A stretch of DNA of 64,000 nucleotides. Source: an uncultured Clostridia bacterium. Its GTDB lineage: Bacteria > Bacillota > Clostridia > UBA1381. The position numbers and the translations under genes are program-made. The notes beneath the pieces were generated by a model, which had not been told where the DNA came from, did not search any database, and was given only the letters and a program-made list of their open reading frames with translations. Below are positions 7,488 to 16,700 of the stretch, in pieces; positions within the stretch are counted from its first letter, which is position 1, and the number at the start of each line of letters is the position of its first letter. The stretch is from the NCBI GenBank assembly GCA_947591315.1, contig CANQDD010000015.1, positions 1-64,000 of the forward strand. Reading direction: 5' to 3'.

Positions 7488-8222
7488 ATGAAAAATCAGT
7501 ATTTTGGCGACGTCGGAGATTATGGAAAATACGGACTGCTTCGATTTCTGGCGGAACACGGAATTTCTGTTTCGGTCAACTGGTATCTTACGCGGGACGA
7601 CCGCAGCTCGGACGGAAAATTTGTCAGCTACCTTTCGGATAAAAGGTTTCGCAGGTTTTCTCCCGTGATATATGATGAGCTTCAAAAGCATGTTGTTCAA
7701 GAGGGACGCCGAGACATTCTTGTTATGAATGAAACGGATTTAATTCCGGACGCGAAATACTATACAATTCCCTTACCGGCTTTAGACGGCGTGCCTTCCG
7801 CGGAACGGAAGCGGCGGCGTAAAGAATGGCACGAAAACGCGCTTTCTTTTTGCGCCGGTTCGGATTTGGTGTTTCTTGATCCCGACAACGGGATACGGCC
7901 TGAAGGACAGTCATACTCATCTCAAGATAATAAATACGTTTTTCTTGAGGAAGCGGCGGACTATTATAATGCCGGTCAAAATGTGGTGTACTACTGTCAT
8001 AAGGGCAGACGGACGGACGCGCAGTGGAGCGAATACAAAAGACTGTTAAGAACGCGAATACCGGAAGCGGACTTAATAGGTCTGACGTTTCACCGAGGCA
8101 CGCAGAGAAGCTATATCTTTGCTCTGCAGAGCGGTTCGGCCGCGGGTATAAAGCAATTACTGAGTGAGTTTTTAGCGTCGGAATGGGGCGGCAGAAAAAT
8201 GTTTACACTTGAACCCATTTGA
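7488..8222 (+). CDS. Conserved protein of unknown function with FGDVGDYGKYGLLRFL and FLDPDNG motifs
   Basis: 244 residues with a soluble, charged composition. The start 'MKNQYFGDVGDYGKYGLLRF' is a strongly conserved-looking N-terminus that I have seen only in uncharacterised proteins. 'DLVFLDPDNGI' near 125 resembles motif IV of Rossmann-type methyltransferases or a metal-binding Asp cluster, and 'VVYYCHKGRR' near 165 holds a Cys-His pair. No signal peptide or membrane segment. Ribosome site AGGGGG 8 bases before ATG. Monocistronic between two unrelated genes. A nuclease or methyltransferase fold is possible; this is inference. Confidence 0.45.
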   Translation: MKNQYFGDVGDYGKYGLLRFLAEHGISVSVNWYLTRDDRSSDGKFVSYLSDKRFRRFSPVIYDELQKHVVQEGRRDILVMNETDLIPDAKYYTIPLPALDGVPSAERKRRRKEWHENALSFCAGSDLVFLDPDNGIRPEGQSYSSQDNKYVFLEEAADYYNAGQNVVYYCHKGRRTDAQWSEYKRLLRTRIPEADLIGLTFHRGTQRSYIFALQSGSAAGIKQLLSEFLASEWGGRKMFTLEPI

Positions 8223-8281
8223 CAATTTTATATTCGTAAGCTACGAAAACTTATATTTTTCAAAATCAGGAGTGATTCATA

Positions 8282-9997
8282 ATGAAAAAAATCATATCGG
8301 CGATACTGTCGCTGACATTATTCGGCGCGGCTGCGGGAGCGTACAATTTTCCCGAGCCGGATTGGGGCGCGCTGCTGCGTGAAAGGAAAACGATGGAAAC
8401 GTCAACCGATTTTGAACTTTACGTTGAGGGCAATGCTGAAAGCGCGCCGTATTACGGAGCGAAGCTCGAGCCTCGGGCGGGAACATATCTGGGTATGATA
8501 GCCGAATATTCGGAGCCTTTCCTGCCGCTCGGCTCGTATCTTACTTATGTTCAGGACTTCGGTCAGCCGGATTTGTATTATCCCGCGAATAAAATGATTG
8601 GAAACGACAATGTTGTAACTATGGTGGGATGGACGGTAAGCTCGCTTGACGGCATAAATTATGACGCAATACGAGAAGTGATGAATAATTTGAGCGCGTA
8701 TAACAAACCGATGTTTATACGATTTGCGAATGAAATGAACTGCTCCCCGCTCGGCGATGATCCCGACCGATATGTTCAGGCTTTCAGGAACGCGGCGAAT
8801 ATAGTGCATGAATATCCGAATTTCGCCGTTGTATGGTCGCCGAACGATATGGGCGCGCTGGACAGACCGTTCGAGTATTATTATCCCGGCGACGAGTATG
8901 TGGACTGGGTGGGCATAAGCTGCTACATGACAAAGTATTTCACAAATGAACAGAATACCAAGCTTGTGGACTCGCAGTATTTTATGACGGGTGATTACGC
9001 GTGGGCAACGAATAAAATCAAGCCGCTTATGAAGTTTTTGAGTGATTACGGTATACAGAAGCCGGTTATGATAAGCGAGGGCGGTGTTGCAAGATACAAC
9101 AGCTTCGGCGACGATTATACCGGCTGGCATGAACCGCGCCTCAGAAATATGCTGTGGAATATCATTATGAAATATCCGCAGGTAAAAATGATTAACTACT
9201 TTAACAATCCGATGAACGGTCACGGCGAACATTATTATATAACAGATTATCCCGAGTCAGTGAATATTTTCAAGGAAGCCGCGGCGAACGGAGCGTATTT
9301 AAGGAGCGCGGACGCCGCGCCGGATTTTGTTTTCAGTCCGGCGAATAACGGCGAGACGCTCGCGGCGCGTGACGGAATTGTGAAGCTATACACGCTCGCG
9401 TATTTCGCGAACCGTCCCGATGTTACCGTTACGTACAAGCTTGACGGCGTGTGGATCCATGAGGCAAAAAACATACCGTATATCTGTAATTTCGATATAA
9501 ACAGTATCACGGACGGCGAGCATACGCTGACAATAGAAGCGGCGGGACAGTCGAAGCGGTATCAGTTATACAAGCGCGGCAATGCCATGTGCTTCGGAAA
9601 AGAACCCGACCTTTCGGCAGTGCAAACGCCTGCTCCGGCTCCGCAGGACGATGGAATTTCGGTATTGCTGAACGGTAAAACACTGTCATTTGACCAGCCT
9701 CCCGTTATTGCGGAAGGACGCACTCTCGTGCCGCTTCGCGCGATTTTTGAGGCCATGGCTGCCGCCGTGGACTGGGAGCAGGACACAAAAACCGCCACGG
9801 CAAGACGCGGCAGGGTTACGGTAGAAATAACCATAGGCGATAATAAAATTTATAAAAACGGTACGCCGACCGAATTGGACGTTCCGGCTCAGCTCGTCAA
9901 CGACAGAACTATGGTTCCCGCGAGAGCCGTCGCCGAGGCGTTCGACGCACAGGTGGGCTGGGACGGCGGCAGCCGAACGGTTACCATAAACTATTAA
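8282..9997 (+). CDS. Secreted glycoside hydrolase family 26 (mannanase-like) with stalk domain
   Basis: 571 residues. Signal peptide at 1-20 (MKKIISAILSLTLFGAAAGA). The GH26-type barrel spans about 40-345: acid/base Glu151 in 'IRFANEMN' and nucleophile Glu266 in 'VMISEGG', with 'WSPND' and 'YVDWVGISCY' as expected for the family. GH26 enzymes cut beta-1,4-mannans or mixed-linkage glucans. Then a small beta domain (about 350-435) and, after a Pro/Ala linker, a copper-amine-oxidase N-terminal-like stalk domain (about 455-571; 'GRTLVPLRAIFEAMAA', 'DRTMVPARAVAEAF'), common in clostridial exported proteins and probably wall-associating. ATG has AGGAGTG 7 bases upstream. Followed by a strong hairpin. 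The substrate is not certain from sequence. Confidence 0.8.
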   Translation: MKKIISAILSLTLFGAAAGAYNFPEPDWGALLRERKTMETSTDFELYVEGNAESAPYYGAKLEPRAGTYLGMIAEYSEPFLPLGSYLTYVQDFGQPDLYYPANKMIGNDNVVTMVGWTVSSLDGINYDAIREVMNNLSAYNKPMFIRFANEMNCSPLGDDPDRYVQAFRNAANIVHEYPNFAVVWSPNDMGALDRPFEYYYPGDEYVDWVGISCYMTKYFTNEQNTKLVDSQYFMTGDYAWATNKIKPLMKFLSDYGIQKPVMISEGGVARYNSFGDDYTGWHEPRLRNMLWNIIMKYPQVKMINYFNNPMNGHGEHYYITDYPESVNIFKEAAANGAYLRSADAAPDFVFSPANNGETLAARDGIVKLYTLAYFANRPDVTVTYKLDGVWIHEAKNIPYICNFDINSITDGEHTLTIEAAGQSKRYQLYKRGNAMCFGKEPDLSAVQTPAPAPQDDGISVLLNGKTLSFDQPPVIAEGRTLVPLRAIFEAMAAAVDWEQDTKTATARRGRVTVEITIGDNKIYKNGTPTELDVPAQLVNDRTMVPARAVAEAFDAQVGWDGGSRTVTINY

Positions 9998-10003
9998 GAT
10001 TTG

Positions 10004-10037
10004 AAAAATCCGTAAAGCATGGCTTTACGGATTTTTG
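10004..10037 (+). terminator. Hairpin after GH26 gene
   Basis: AAAATCCGTAAAGC, then a 3-base ATG loop, then GCTTTACGGATTTTT: a 14-bp stem running into T residues. It can terminate the GH26 transcript. Its loop is also the start codon of the short hydrophobic frame at 10019, so it could instead mask that start. Confidence 0.6.
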
Positions 10038-10075
10038 TATCTCTTTTGCTTATTGTATGGATAATAAAGAAATAA
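10019..10075 (+). CDS. Candidate type I toxin peptide (18 aa, hydrophobic)
   Basis: MALRIFVSLLLIVWIIKK, one short membrane-spanning stretch with a Lys end. Its TAA lies in the first arm of the hairpin at 10070-10103, exactly as the stop of the 24-residue peptide at 47516-47590 lies in its hairpin. A convergent RNA with a perfect promoter is encoded on the other strand. This is the layout of Fst/par-type and TxpA/RatA-type type I toxin loci. Weak points: no clear ribosome site, and the ATG sits in the loop of a possible terminator, so the toxin half may be degenerate. Confidence 0.3.
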   Translation: MALRIFVSLLLIVWIIKK

Positions 10076-10178
10076 CCGCCCTATAGCAGTAAGGCGGTTA
10101 TTTGGGTAGAATAATCTTTTCTACACATTTAATTATACTACTAATATAGAAACAACCGTTTTGCCGCTCCTATCTTTA
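10060..10178 (-). ncRNA. Candidate antisense small RNA (type I antitoxin-like)
   Basis: On the minus strand a consensus promoter (10184-10212) points into a 110-120-nt region with no reading frame, ending in the strong hairpin at 10070-10103. The transcript would begin near 10177, carry an internal hairpin (GTAGAA ... TTCTAC, about 10106-10124) and overlap the end of the hydrophobic frame. Architecture matches the + strand RNA at 47440-47523. The antitoxin role is inferred. Confidence 0.45.
10070..10103. terminator. Bidirectional hairpin shared by convergent transcripts
   Basis: AAATAACCGCC (10070-10080) and GGCGGTTATTT (10093-10103), an 11-bp perfect stem with a 12-base loop. It ends the leftward small RNA and would also end a rightward toxin message. 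Confidence 0.65.
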
Positions 10179-10183
10179 CCTTG

Positions 10184-10212
10184 ATTATATCACTAAACAA
10201 TATGTATGTCAA
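10184..10212 (-). promoter_or_regulatory. Consensus promoter of the small RNA
   Basis: Minus strand TTGACA (10212-10207), 17-base spacer, TATAAT (10189-10184): a full consensus sigma-A promoter with no protein gene behind it. Confidence 0.75.
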
Positions 10213-10311
10213 GCACATCTTTGCGGATGTGCTTTATGTTTTTGCGTAAATATGAGTGAAAACGTGTTAGAGGAAAATGTATAATCCACATTATAAACAG
10301 GCAAAAAGAAC

Positions 10312-10340
10312 TTGACAAATACGCATAAAAGGCGTATAAT
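10312..10340 (+). promoter_or_regulatory. hicAB promoter and operator
   Basis: TTGACA (10312-10317), 17-base spacer, TATAAT (10335-10340). Inverted repeat ATACGC (10319-10324) and GCGTAT (10332-10337) fills the spacer and the -10 edge, a fitting site for autorepression by HicB. Confidence 0.75.
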
Positions 10341-10364
10341 ATAGACAGAATAGGAGGTGATTCA

Positions 10365-10538
10365 ATGAAAAGATCCGACCTTATAAAGCTATTGGAAAAG
10401 AACGGTTGGGAATTAAAAAGACGCGGTTCAAATCATGATATATACATAAAAGACAAGCAGCGCGAGCCTGTACCGCGTCACAGAGAAATAGATGAAATTT
10501 TGGCAAGAGCAATCATTAAACGTCGGGGACTGAAATAG
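10365..10538 (+). CDS. hicA: HicA-family mRNA interferase toxin
   Basis: 57 residues beginning MKRSDLIKLLEKNGWELKRR. The dsRBD-like fold of HicA is shown by 'LLEKNGW', then 'RRGSNHDIY' carrying the catalytic His (near residue 24), then 'PVPRHREID'. HicA cleaves mRNA in a translation-independent way and is neutralised by HicB. AGGAGGTG lies 6 bases before the ATG. First gene of a two-gene operon with its own consensus promoter. The toxin-first order is normal for hicAB. Stop is TAG. Confidence 0.9.
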   Translation: MKRSDLIKLLEKNGWELKRRGSNHDIYIKDKQREPVPRHREIDEILARAIIKRRGLK

Positions 10539-10591
10539 TCCCCACGCAAAATGATAATAATATAAATATGTTTTTGAAGGAGGGAAATGAA

Positions 10592-10981
10592 ATGAAAAGA
10601 GCGTATCCTATTATTATGACAAACGGGAAAAATCATATTGTGGTGTATATACCTGATTTTGATATAAATACGCAGGGAGCCGATATTGCCGACGCTATGA
10701 AAATGGCAAGGGACGCGATTGGTCTTGTCGGCATAGATATGCAGGATGACGGATTGGAACTGCCCTGTGCAACCGATATTGAACAATTAAAAGCGAAAGA
10801 CGGAATTATATCTTTTGTTGATGTGGATTTTGGCGAGTATCGTCGTAAATATGAAATGCGCAGCGTGAAGAAAAACTGCACTATTCCGAGTTGGTTAAAT
10901 TATGAGGCGGAAAAACATCATATCAATTTTTCGGAGACTTTACAAAACGCATTGATGGAACAACTTCAAATAAAAAGATAA
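10592..10981 (+). CDS. hicB: HicB-family antitoxin
   Basis: 129 residues. The N-terminal half is the degenerate RNase H-like HicB fold ('HIVVYIPDFD', 'TQGADIADAMKMARDAIGL'). The C-terminal 35 residues ('PSWLNYEAEKHHINFSETLQNALMEQL') are ribbon-helix-helix-like and should bind the operator upstream of hicA. The ATG at 10592 is chosen over an earlier in-frame ATG at 10568 because GAAGGAGG lies just before it and the earlier start would put the ribosome site inside the protein. Followed by a terminator. Confidence 0.9.
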   Translation: MKRAYPIIMTNGKNHIVVYIPDFDINTQGADIADAMKMARDAIGLVGIDMQDDGLELPCATDIEQLKAKDGIISFVDVDFGEYRRKYEMRSVKKNCTIPSWLNYEAEKHHINFSETLQNALMEQLQIKR

Positions 10982-10990
10982 ACATAAGAA

Positions 10991-11019
10991 GGACGCTTAC
11001 CGTTAGGTGAGCGTTTTTC
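10991..11019 (+). terminator. hicAB terminator
   Basis: ACGCTTACC (10993-11001) pairs with GGTGAGCGT (11006-11014) with one wobble, followed by TTTT. Confidence 0.75.
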
Positions 11020-11156
11020 TTTTAATACAAATTATGGTTTTTTCCATAGTAAATCAATTCATTTTAATTTTTTGATATAATATGAGTGAAAATGTGTCAG
11101 CGCACGGACTGTATATATGAAAGCGCTTTTAACCAACGGATAAGAGGGGGTCAAAT

Positions 11157-11708
11157 ATGGACAGTGAGATGAGCGGAGAGGAATTAGCCGCATTTCTTCA
11201 AAACGAGCCGGAACGCGCGTTTGCGTCACTCGTCGAAAGGTACGGCGGCGTTGTTAAGGCCGTCTGCGCGAACACACTTTCGGGATTTTGCCGCGAGGAT
11301 ATAGAGGAAGCCGTCGCGGACAGCTTTATAGGTCTATGGCGGTCGCTCGATAAGCTCGCCGGCGCGCAGTCGGTGAAGGGATATATTATCGGCATAGCGC
11401 GCAACAGCGCCATAGATAAATTGAAGGCGGCTAAAAAGTCCGTGCCGCCCGCCGTGATTGACGATGACATTGACGCGGATATGACGGACGAGGTCGCGCG
11501 GCGCGAGAACATTGAAATAGTGCGCAGGACAATCGACAATATGCCGCCGTTCGAGCGTGAAATATTTGTGCGGCGGTACTACCTCTACGAGCGCGTAAAG
11601 TCAATCGCGGAGCGTATGGGCTGCGGCGAAAAGAAGGTCGAAAACATACTTTACCGCTACAAGGAAAAGCTGAAAGCCGAATTGATAAAGGGAGGCGTTA
11701 ATCTATGA
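11157..11708 (+). CDS. ECF-type RNA polymerase sigma factor
   Basis: 183 residues with sigma region 2 at about 18-80 ('ERAFASLVERYGGVVKAV', 'VADSFIGLWRSL', 'VKGYIIGIARNSAIDKLK') and region 4 at about 115-170 ('FEREIFVRRYYLYERVKSIAERM', 'KKVENILYRYKEKLK'). It directs RNA polymerase to a small regulon. GAGGGGG lies before the ATG. Its stop overlaps the ATG of the DUF4179 gene (ATGA), the usual coupling of an ECF sigma factor with its membrane anti-sigma protein. A 21-base sequence 60 bases upstream recurs at 10250. Confidence 0.9.
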   Translation: MDSEMSGEELAAFLQNEPERAFASLVERYGGVVKAVCANTLSGFCREDIEEAVADSFIGLWRSLDKLAGAQSVKGYIIGIARNSAIDKLKAAKKSVPPAVIDDDIDADMTDEVARRENIEIVRRTIDNMPPFEREIFVRRYYLYERVKSIAERMGCGEKKVENILYRYKEKLKAELIKGGVNL

Positions 11709-12805
11709 GTGGAATTGATGAAATTATGCGAAACATTGAGATTGAGGACGACTGCTGCGAGCCGCTCACCAACGCGGAGCGCAACCGTATTCTTCACCTG
11801 ATAAGCAAAAAGACGGGTATTGCGCCAAAGAAAAAGAAACGGCACATTATGCGTACCATGCTTATTGCCGCGTGCATCACCGCGCTGCTCGCCGTTACGA
11901 CCGCGCTTGCGGCGTACTATCTGGAGCTTGAAAAGCCGCTCGGCGATATGCTCGGCGTTACCGAGGAAAATTTTTCTGAAATAGAAAACGCCGTTGACAC
12001 GCCCGTGTGTTCCGTTACCGATAACGGCGTTACGGTGAACGTGCTGCAAACGCTCGCCGACTCGCGGACGGTCTACGCGGTGTTTGAGGTGGTCGCGCCG
12101 GAGGGTACGGAGATGAAACAGTGGTACGAGTTTGAACGGTATCATTTTGAACCCTCGGACAGTTGGGATCACCCGGAAAAATACAGCTCGTTTGGAATGG
12201 ACGTATCGGTCGTCGAGGCGGACGGCAACAGAATGAAGTGCATAGCGACGGCGGAGGGCTTCGCGTCGGAGCTGCCCGACTGCGAATGGTCGCTGACGCT
12301 TGAAAACATAAGCGAGCATGTAAGCTCCGATCCCGAGCATGAATGGAACAATATTATTGAGGGCAAATGGCAGCTCACGTGGAACTACAGCAGCGAGAAA
12401 AATCCCGATATGCGTGAGCTGAGCGTCAATATCCCGATGGAATGTGAGGGGCGCGATTTAGACGTTACCGATATAACGCTGTCGCCGCTGTCGGCGCAGT
12501 TTGTTGTACGGTGCACTCTGACGGAGGACGAGGCGGCAACAGTTGCGGAGGATAACAATCATGAGCGTCTCACTCTGTTCAGCAGCGTGGAGCCTTATGT
12601 ATACGATTATTTATCAGTGAAAATGAAGGACGGCACGGTAATAGACTGGCAGAACGCGAAACCGTTCCGCACGGGCGGTTTTCCCGAGGGAGAAAACTGT
12701 ATGATATTCCGATATTATATGCGCTTTAACAATATAGTCGATACAGACGGTATTGAGGGCGTTATCGTGAACGGCAGGGAAATAAAAATCGAGGATTTGC
12801 TTTAA
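11705..12805 (+). CDS. DUF4179-type membrane anti-sigma/sensor protein
   Basis: 366 residues. Residues 1-55 are cytoplasmic and charged, with a Lys/Arg-rich stretch ('KKKKRH') before one TM segment at about 57-76 ('MLIAACITALLAVTTALAAYY'). A short DUF4179-like stretch ('PLGDMLGVTEENFSEIENAV') and about 280 extracytoplasmic residues rich in beta strands follow. Proteins of this form sit beside ECF sigma factors in clostridia and probably hold them at the membrane. The four-base overlap with the sigma gene supports stoichiometric coupling. A GC-rich terminator follows. Confidence 0.75.
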   Translation: MSGIDEIMRNIEIEDDCCEPLTNAERNRILHLISKKTGIAPKKKKRHIMRTMLIAACITALLAVTTALAAYYLELEKPLGDMLGVTEENFSEIENAVDTPVCSVTDNGVTVNVLQTLADSRTVYAVFEVVAPEGTEMKQWYEFERYHFEPSDSWDHPEKYSSFGMDVSVVEADGNRMKCIATAEGFASELPDCEWSLTLENISEHVSSDPEHEWNNIIEGKWQLTWNYSSEKNPDMRELSVNIPMECEGRDLDVTDITLSPLSAQFVVRCTLTEDEAATVAEDNNHERLTLFSSVEPYVYDYLSVKMKDGTVIDWQNAKPFRTGGFPEGENCMIFRYYMRFNNIVDTDGIEGVIVNGREIKIEDLL

Positions 12806-12810
12806 CTTGG

Positions 12811-12836
12811 AGCTCCCGCACGCGCGGGAGCTTTTT
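12811..12836 (+). terminator. Terminator of sigma/DUF4179 operon
   Basis: AGCTCCCGC and GCGGGAGCT around four bases, followed by TTTT. Confidence 0.85.
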
Positions 12837-12883
12837 CGTGCGCGCGAATATAATAAACAAAAGGGTAAAAGGAGTTGTTTATT

Positions 12884-13711
12884 ATGAAATTTTCCGATAA
12901 GGATCTACGCGCGGCAACACAGGCCGCGTACATGGATTTTAACGAGCTTGACGTTATGCTCCGCCGCGACTGGACTATAGCCGAGCATTTCGGGCATAAC
13001 AAAAGCCTCGGCGAATACTGGCAAAAGCGCGATCCCGAATTGTACTATGAAATTATAAACGGCGCGTATAAATCTTGGAGGGTGGTAAACTACAGGAACC
13101 GCAACAAACGCACCGGTTTTGTCGCGTGCTGCATTGACACGGGCGGCGGCGACGCGATAATTGCGTTCCGCGGCAGTGAGAGCTTTAACTCGCGGCAGAT
13201 ACTCAACGACTGGATCTTATCCGACGCGGCGCTGATAAATTCCACGCAGACGCCGCAGCAGCGCGAAAGCGAAAGGTATGTGAGGTACATAAACGATAAA
13301 TTCGGCGGTAAATTCAATTCGTTTTCACTCACGGGACATTCGCTCGGCGGCAACCTCGCCGAGCACGCCGCCATAACCGCGCCCGACGGTTTTTATATGA
13401 AAATCGACCGCGTGCTGAATCTGGACGGCCCCGGTTACAGCGACGAGTACATAGAGGCGCACAGGAGCGACATTAAAAGAAAGGCGGGCAAAATCGACCA
13501 CTACCAGTACAGCTGGGTCGGGGCGATATTAAATCCGCTGCCCGGCACGAATTACCGCAATATGCGCGCGAGCGGCGCGGGCGGTCAGGTGATGAAGCAC
13601 GACACGAAATACATAATATACGACGAGAACGGAAACATGGTTAAAAGCGCGCCCGACAAGCTGTCGGTGTACACGCGCGGCTTTACGAACGCGGTTGACG
13701 ACGGCATATAA
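12884..13711 (+). CDS. Lipase-like alpha/beta hydrolase (DUF2974/Mbeg1-like)
   Basis: 275 residues. The nucleophile elbow 'FSLTGHSLGGNLAEHAA' near residue 155 and 'GDAIIAFRGSES' near 93 are the class 3 lipase/DUF2974 pattern. Catalytic Ser is in GHSLGG; Asp and His are likely in 'LNLDGPGYSDEY' and 'MKHDTKY'. No signal peptide, so probably intracellular. The ATG at 12884 is used because AAAGGAG lies 10 bases before it and the in-frame TTG at 12875 is too close. Stands alone between terminators. Substrate unknown. Confidence 0.75.
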   Translation: MKFSDKDLRAATQAAYMDFNELDVMLRRDWTIAEHFGHNKSLGEYWQKRDPELYYEIINGAYKSWRVVNYRNRNKRTGFVACCIDTGGGDAIIAFRGSESFNSRQILNDWILSDAALINSTQTPQQRESERYVRYINDKFGGKFNSFSLTGHSLGGNLAEHAAITAPDGFYMKIDRVLNLDGPGYSDEYIEAHRSDIKRKAGKIDHYQYSWVGAILNPLPGTNYRNMRASGAGGQVMKHDTKYIIYDENGNMVKSAPDKLSVYTRGFTNAVDDGI

Positions 13712-13716
13712 ATGTC

Positions 13717-13745
13717 TTGCATATCGGCGGAGAATGTGGTACAAT
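13717..13745 (+). promoter_or_regulatory. Promoter of the GH30-GH43 gene
   Basis: TTGCAT (13717-13722), 17-base spacer, TACAAT (13740-13745), 40 bases before the ATG. Confidence 0.6.
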
Positions 13746-13788
13746 AGAAATAATATATTAAATCACAAAAAGGGAAAGGAGTATGATC

Positions 13789-16700
13789 ATGAGACATAAT
13801 AAATTCATATGCGCCGTGACGACGCTTGCAATGACGCTCGGCGTGTGCCAGGCTGTCATGCCGTCACCGGCGTCCACCGTTTCAGCCGCGGGCGCGGCAA
13901 CGGTCGTGCGGCTCGATCCTTCGGAGGCTTCGCCGTTCAACGACGGTAAGTTCGAGGGCTGGGGCACGAGTATGGGCTGGTGGGGCAACCGTATCGGCTA
14001 TAATGACACGATGGCGCAGCAGGCGGCGGAGGATTTGTATTCCGAGGACGGGCTCGGACTTGACATCGTCCGCTACAACGTCGGCGGCGGCGACAACCCG
14101 ACGCACAACCACATAAACCGCTCGGACTCTAAGCTGCCATGCTTCGCCGTGCCGCAGTATGAGGGTGACAGCTATGAGGCTTCGGGCGACAACTCGAAGG
14201 TAACCAATCTCAAAACAGACGAAAACGGCGATGTTATATACGATTGGGACTGGAATGCCGATAAAAATCAGGTCAATGTTCTTAAAAAGATAAAGGAGCA
14301 AAATTCCGAAGTTCATATCGAGGGTTACACAAACTCACCCCCGTGGTTCATGACAGAAACACAGTGCTCGAGCGGAGGAGAGGTTTTGGAAACAAGCTCA
14401 GACGGAAGTAAAGTTACTAAAGCTGCGGAAAACCTTAGTCCGGACAATTATGACGTGTTTGCAAAATTCCTTGCTGAGGTCACGAAGCATATGGACGAGG
14501 AAGATCTGCATTTTGACAGCTACTCGCCGATGAACGAGCCGAGTACTCAAACGGCATATTGGTTTGAAAAAAGCGGCAAGCAGGAAGGTAACCTCGTCGC
14601 TCCCGGAGAGCATCAGTCTGGACTTATTAAGGCTGTAAAGGACGCGTTTACGGCTGCCGGTATTACCAACACTCTCATTGCCGGCCCCGATGAAACCGAC
14701 CTCGGTTACACGATAAGCTCGGTTAACGCGCTTACCGCAGACGCAAAGACCGCGCTCGACAGAATTGACACTCACACCTACGGCGGCTCAAACCGCGCGG
14801 GCGTGAAGCAGACCGCGATTGACGCGGGCAAGAACCTCTGGATGAGCGAGGTTGACGGCGGTTGGAACGGCTTCGGTCTTGCGGACAGAATTATAGCCGA
14901 CTTAAACGGTATGCAGGCTTCGGCGTGGGTTATGTGGGATATAATCGACTCGCACAAGGATTCAACAAAGTTTGAATATCCCGCGGGCAGCGGAACACAT
15001 CCCGAGGCAAACACTTCGCTTAACGTTACAGGCTCACTCTGGGGCGTGGGTATGGGTAACCATGACACCGAAGAGATTGAGTGGGCAAACAAGTATTACG
15101 CCTACGGTCAGTTTACGAAATACATAAACCCGGGCGACACGCTCATAGCGTCGTCGAACAGCACGCTCGCGGCGTACAACAAAGAAACGGGCGATATAAA
15201 GGTTGTCGTAAACAACAGCGGTTCAAGCGATATCCCGTACGAAATCGACCTGTCGGCGTTTAAGACGGTCGGAAATACCGTTAAGGAGATACGCTCGAAC
15301 AACCTCACGGGCGCGTCGGCGGAGCATTGGAAGGAAATCACCGATGAGGCGTCGCTCGACGGCAAAAAGCTCACAACGACCGCGAAAGCCGGCACAATCA
15401 CAACTTACGTAATAAGCGGCGCGGAGGGCTTTGATGATAAATACGCGATAATTAAGGGCGGCGGCAGCGAAATAAACGTGAACGCGTCAGTTCAGCTTAC
15501 GCTCGATACAAATATAGACGGAGACGCGGCATGGTCTGTTTCCGACGTGACGCTTGCGGATATAACTTCCGACGGCAAGACGGCTGTCGTTAAAGCAAAG
15601 GCTGCGGGAAGTATTACAGTATACGCCGAGGTCGGCGGTTATAAGGTTGAAAAGAGCTTCCTTATACCGTCGTACAAGCTGTCGGGTACTCCGTCATGGG
15701 GCAGCGACTCAAGCGCTCCGAAGGACAGCGACGACTACCGCAAGGCTGCCGACGGTGATCCTGCGACGTATTTCGACGGCACGAAAAACGGATATGTAAT
15801 GTACGATTATGGCTCGCCGTATAAGATAAGCGCGGTAAAAATGGCTGCAAGAAGCGGTAACGGTATGCCGGAACGCACGGTCGGCGGAACGGTTCAGGCG
15901 TCGTTTGACGCTATAAACTGGATAGATTTGTACACGATAAAGACGGCAATTCCCGCGGGCGAGTACACAACCGTAACAGCGGATAAGTTTACCAACGCGA
16001 ACGCGTACAGATACTACAGATACACAAACCCGACCGATATGACAAACATCGCGGAGTTCCTGATAGAAGGCGAATATTCTTCGGAAGGCTTTGCTCAGGT
16101 AATAGACAAATATTCCGTTTCCGACAGCAAGCTCTCCTACAGCTACACGCTGCCGGAAAATCTGAGAGAAAACGACGCTTACTTTGCCTCTTATGATAAG
16201 AACGGAAGGCTTACATACGTTTCCAAGAACGCACCCTCGGGCGAGGCGGACGGCGATTTCACCGATAACACCTGTAAGCTGCTCGTATGGGAAAAGGACA
16301 GCGTTAAGCCGATGGATATGTTCGAGCATATTGACACCGCCGAGGTGAAGGATATAGCCGAATTTACCGACGACTTTGAGGACAGTACGGGCAATATTTT
16401 CGGCGGCACGGCGGGCGCGCTTTCGGACGGTAAGGTAATTTACGCGTCGGGACTTGAACGCTTCGGAAACGTGTTTGTACCGGTAAAAACTACGGCGAAA
16501 TCGGAACTTGACGAAGCGATCACGCTCGGTAAAAATCAACTGTTCAGGCTGACGTTCAATATGTTCGCCGGCTGGGAAGGCAGCGGCATGGACAACACGT
16601 TCGCGATCAAAGACGCGGAAGGAAATGAGATCGTCGCGCTGTATCTCACGGGCGGCGGTTATAATGTAAATCAGATACGCATCGGCGGACAGAACGTGCT

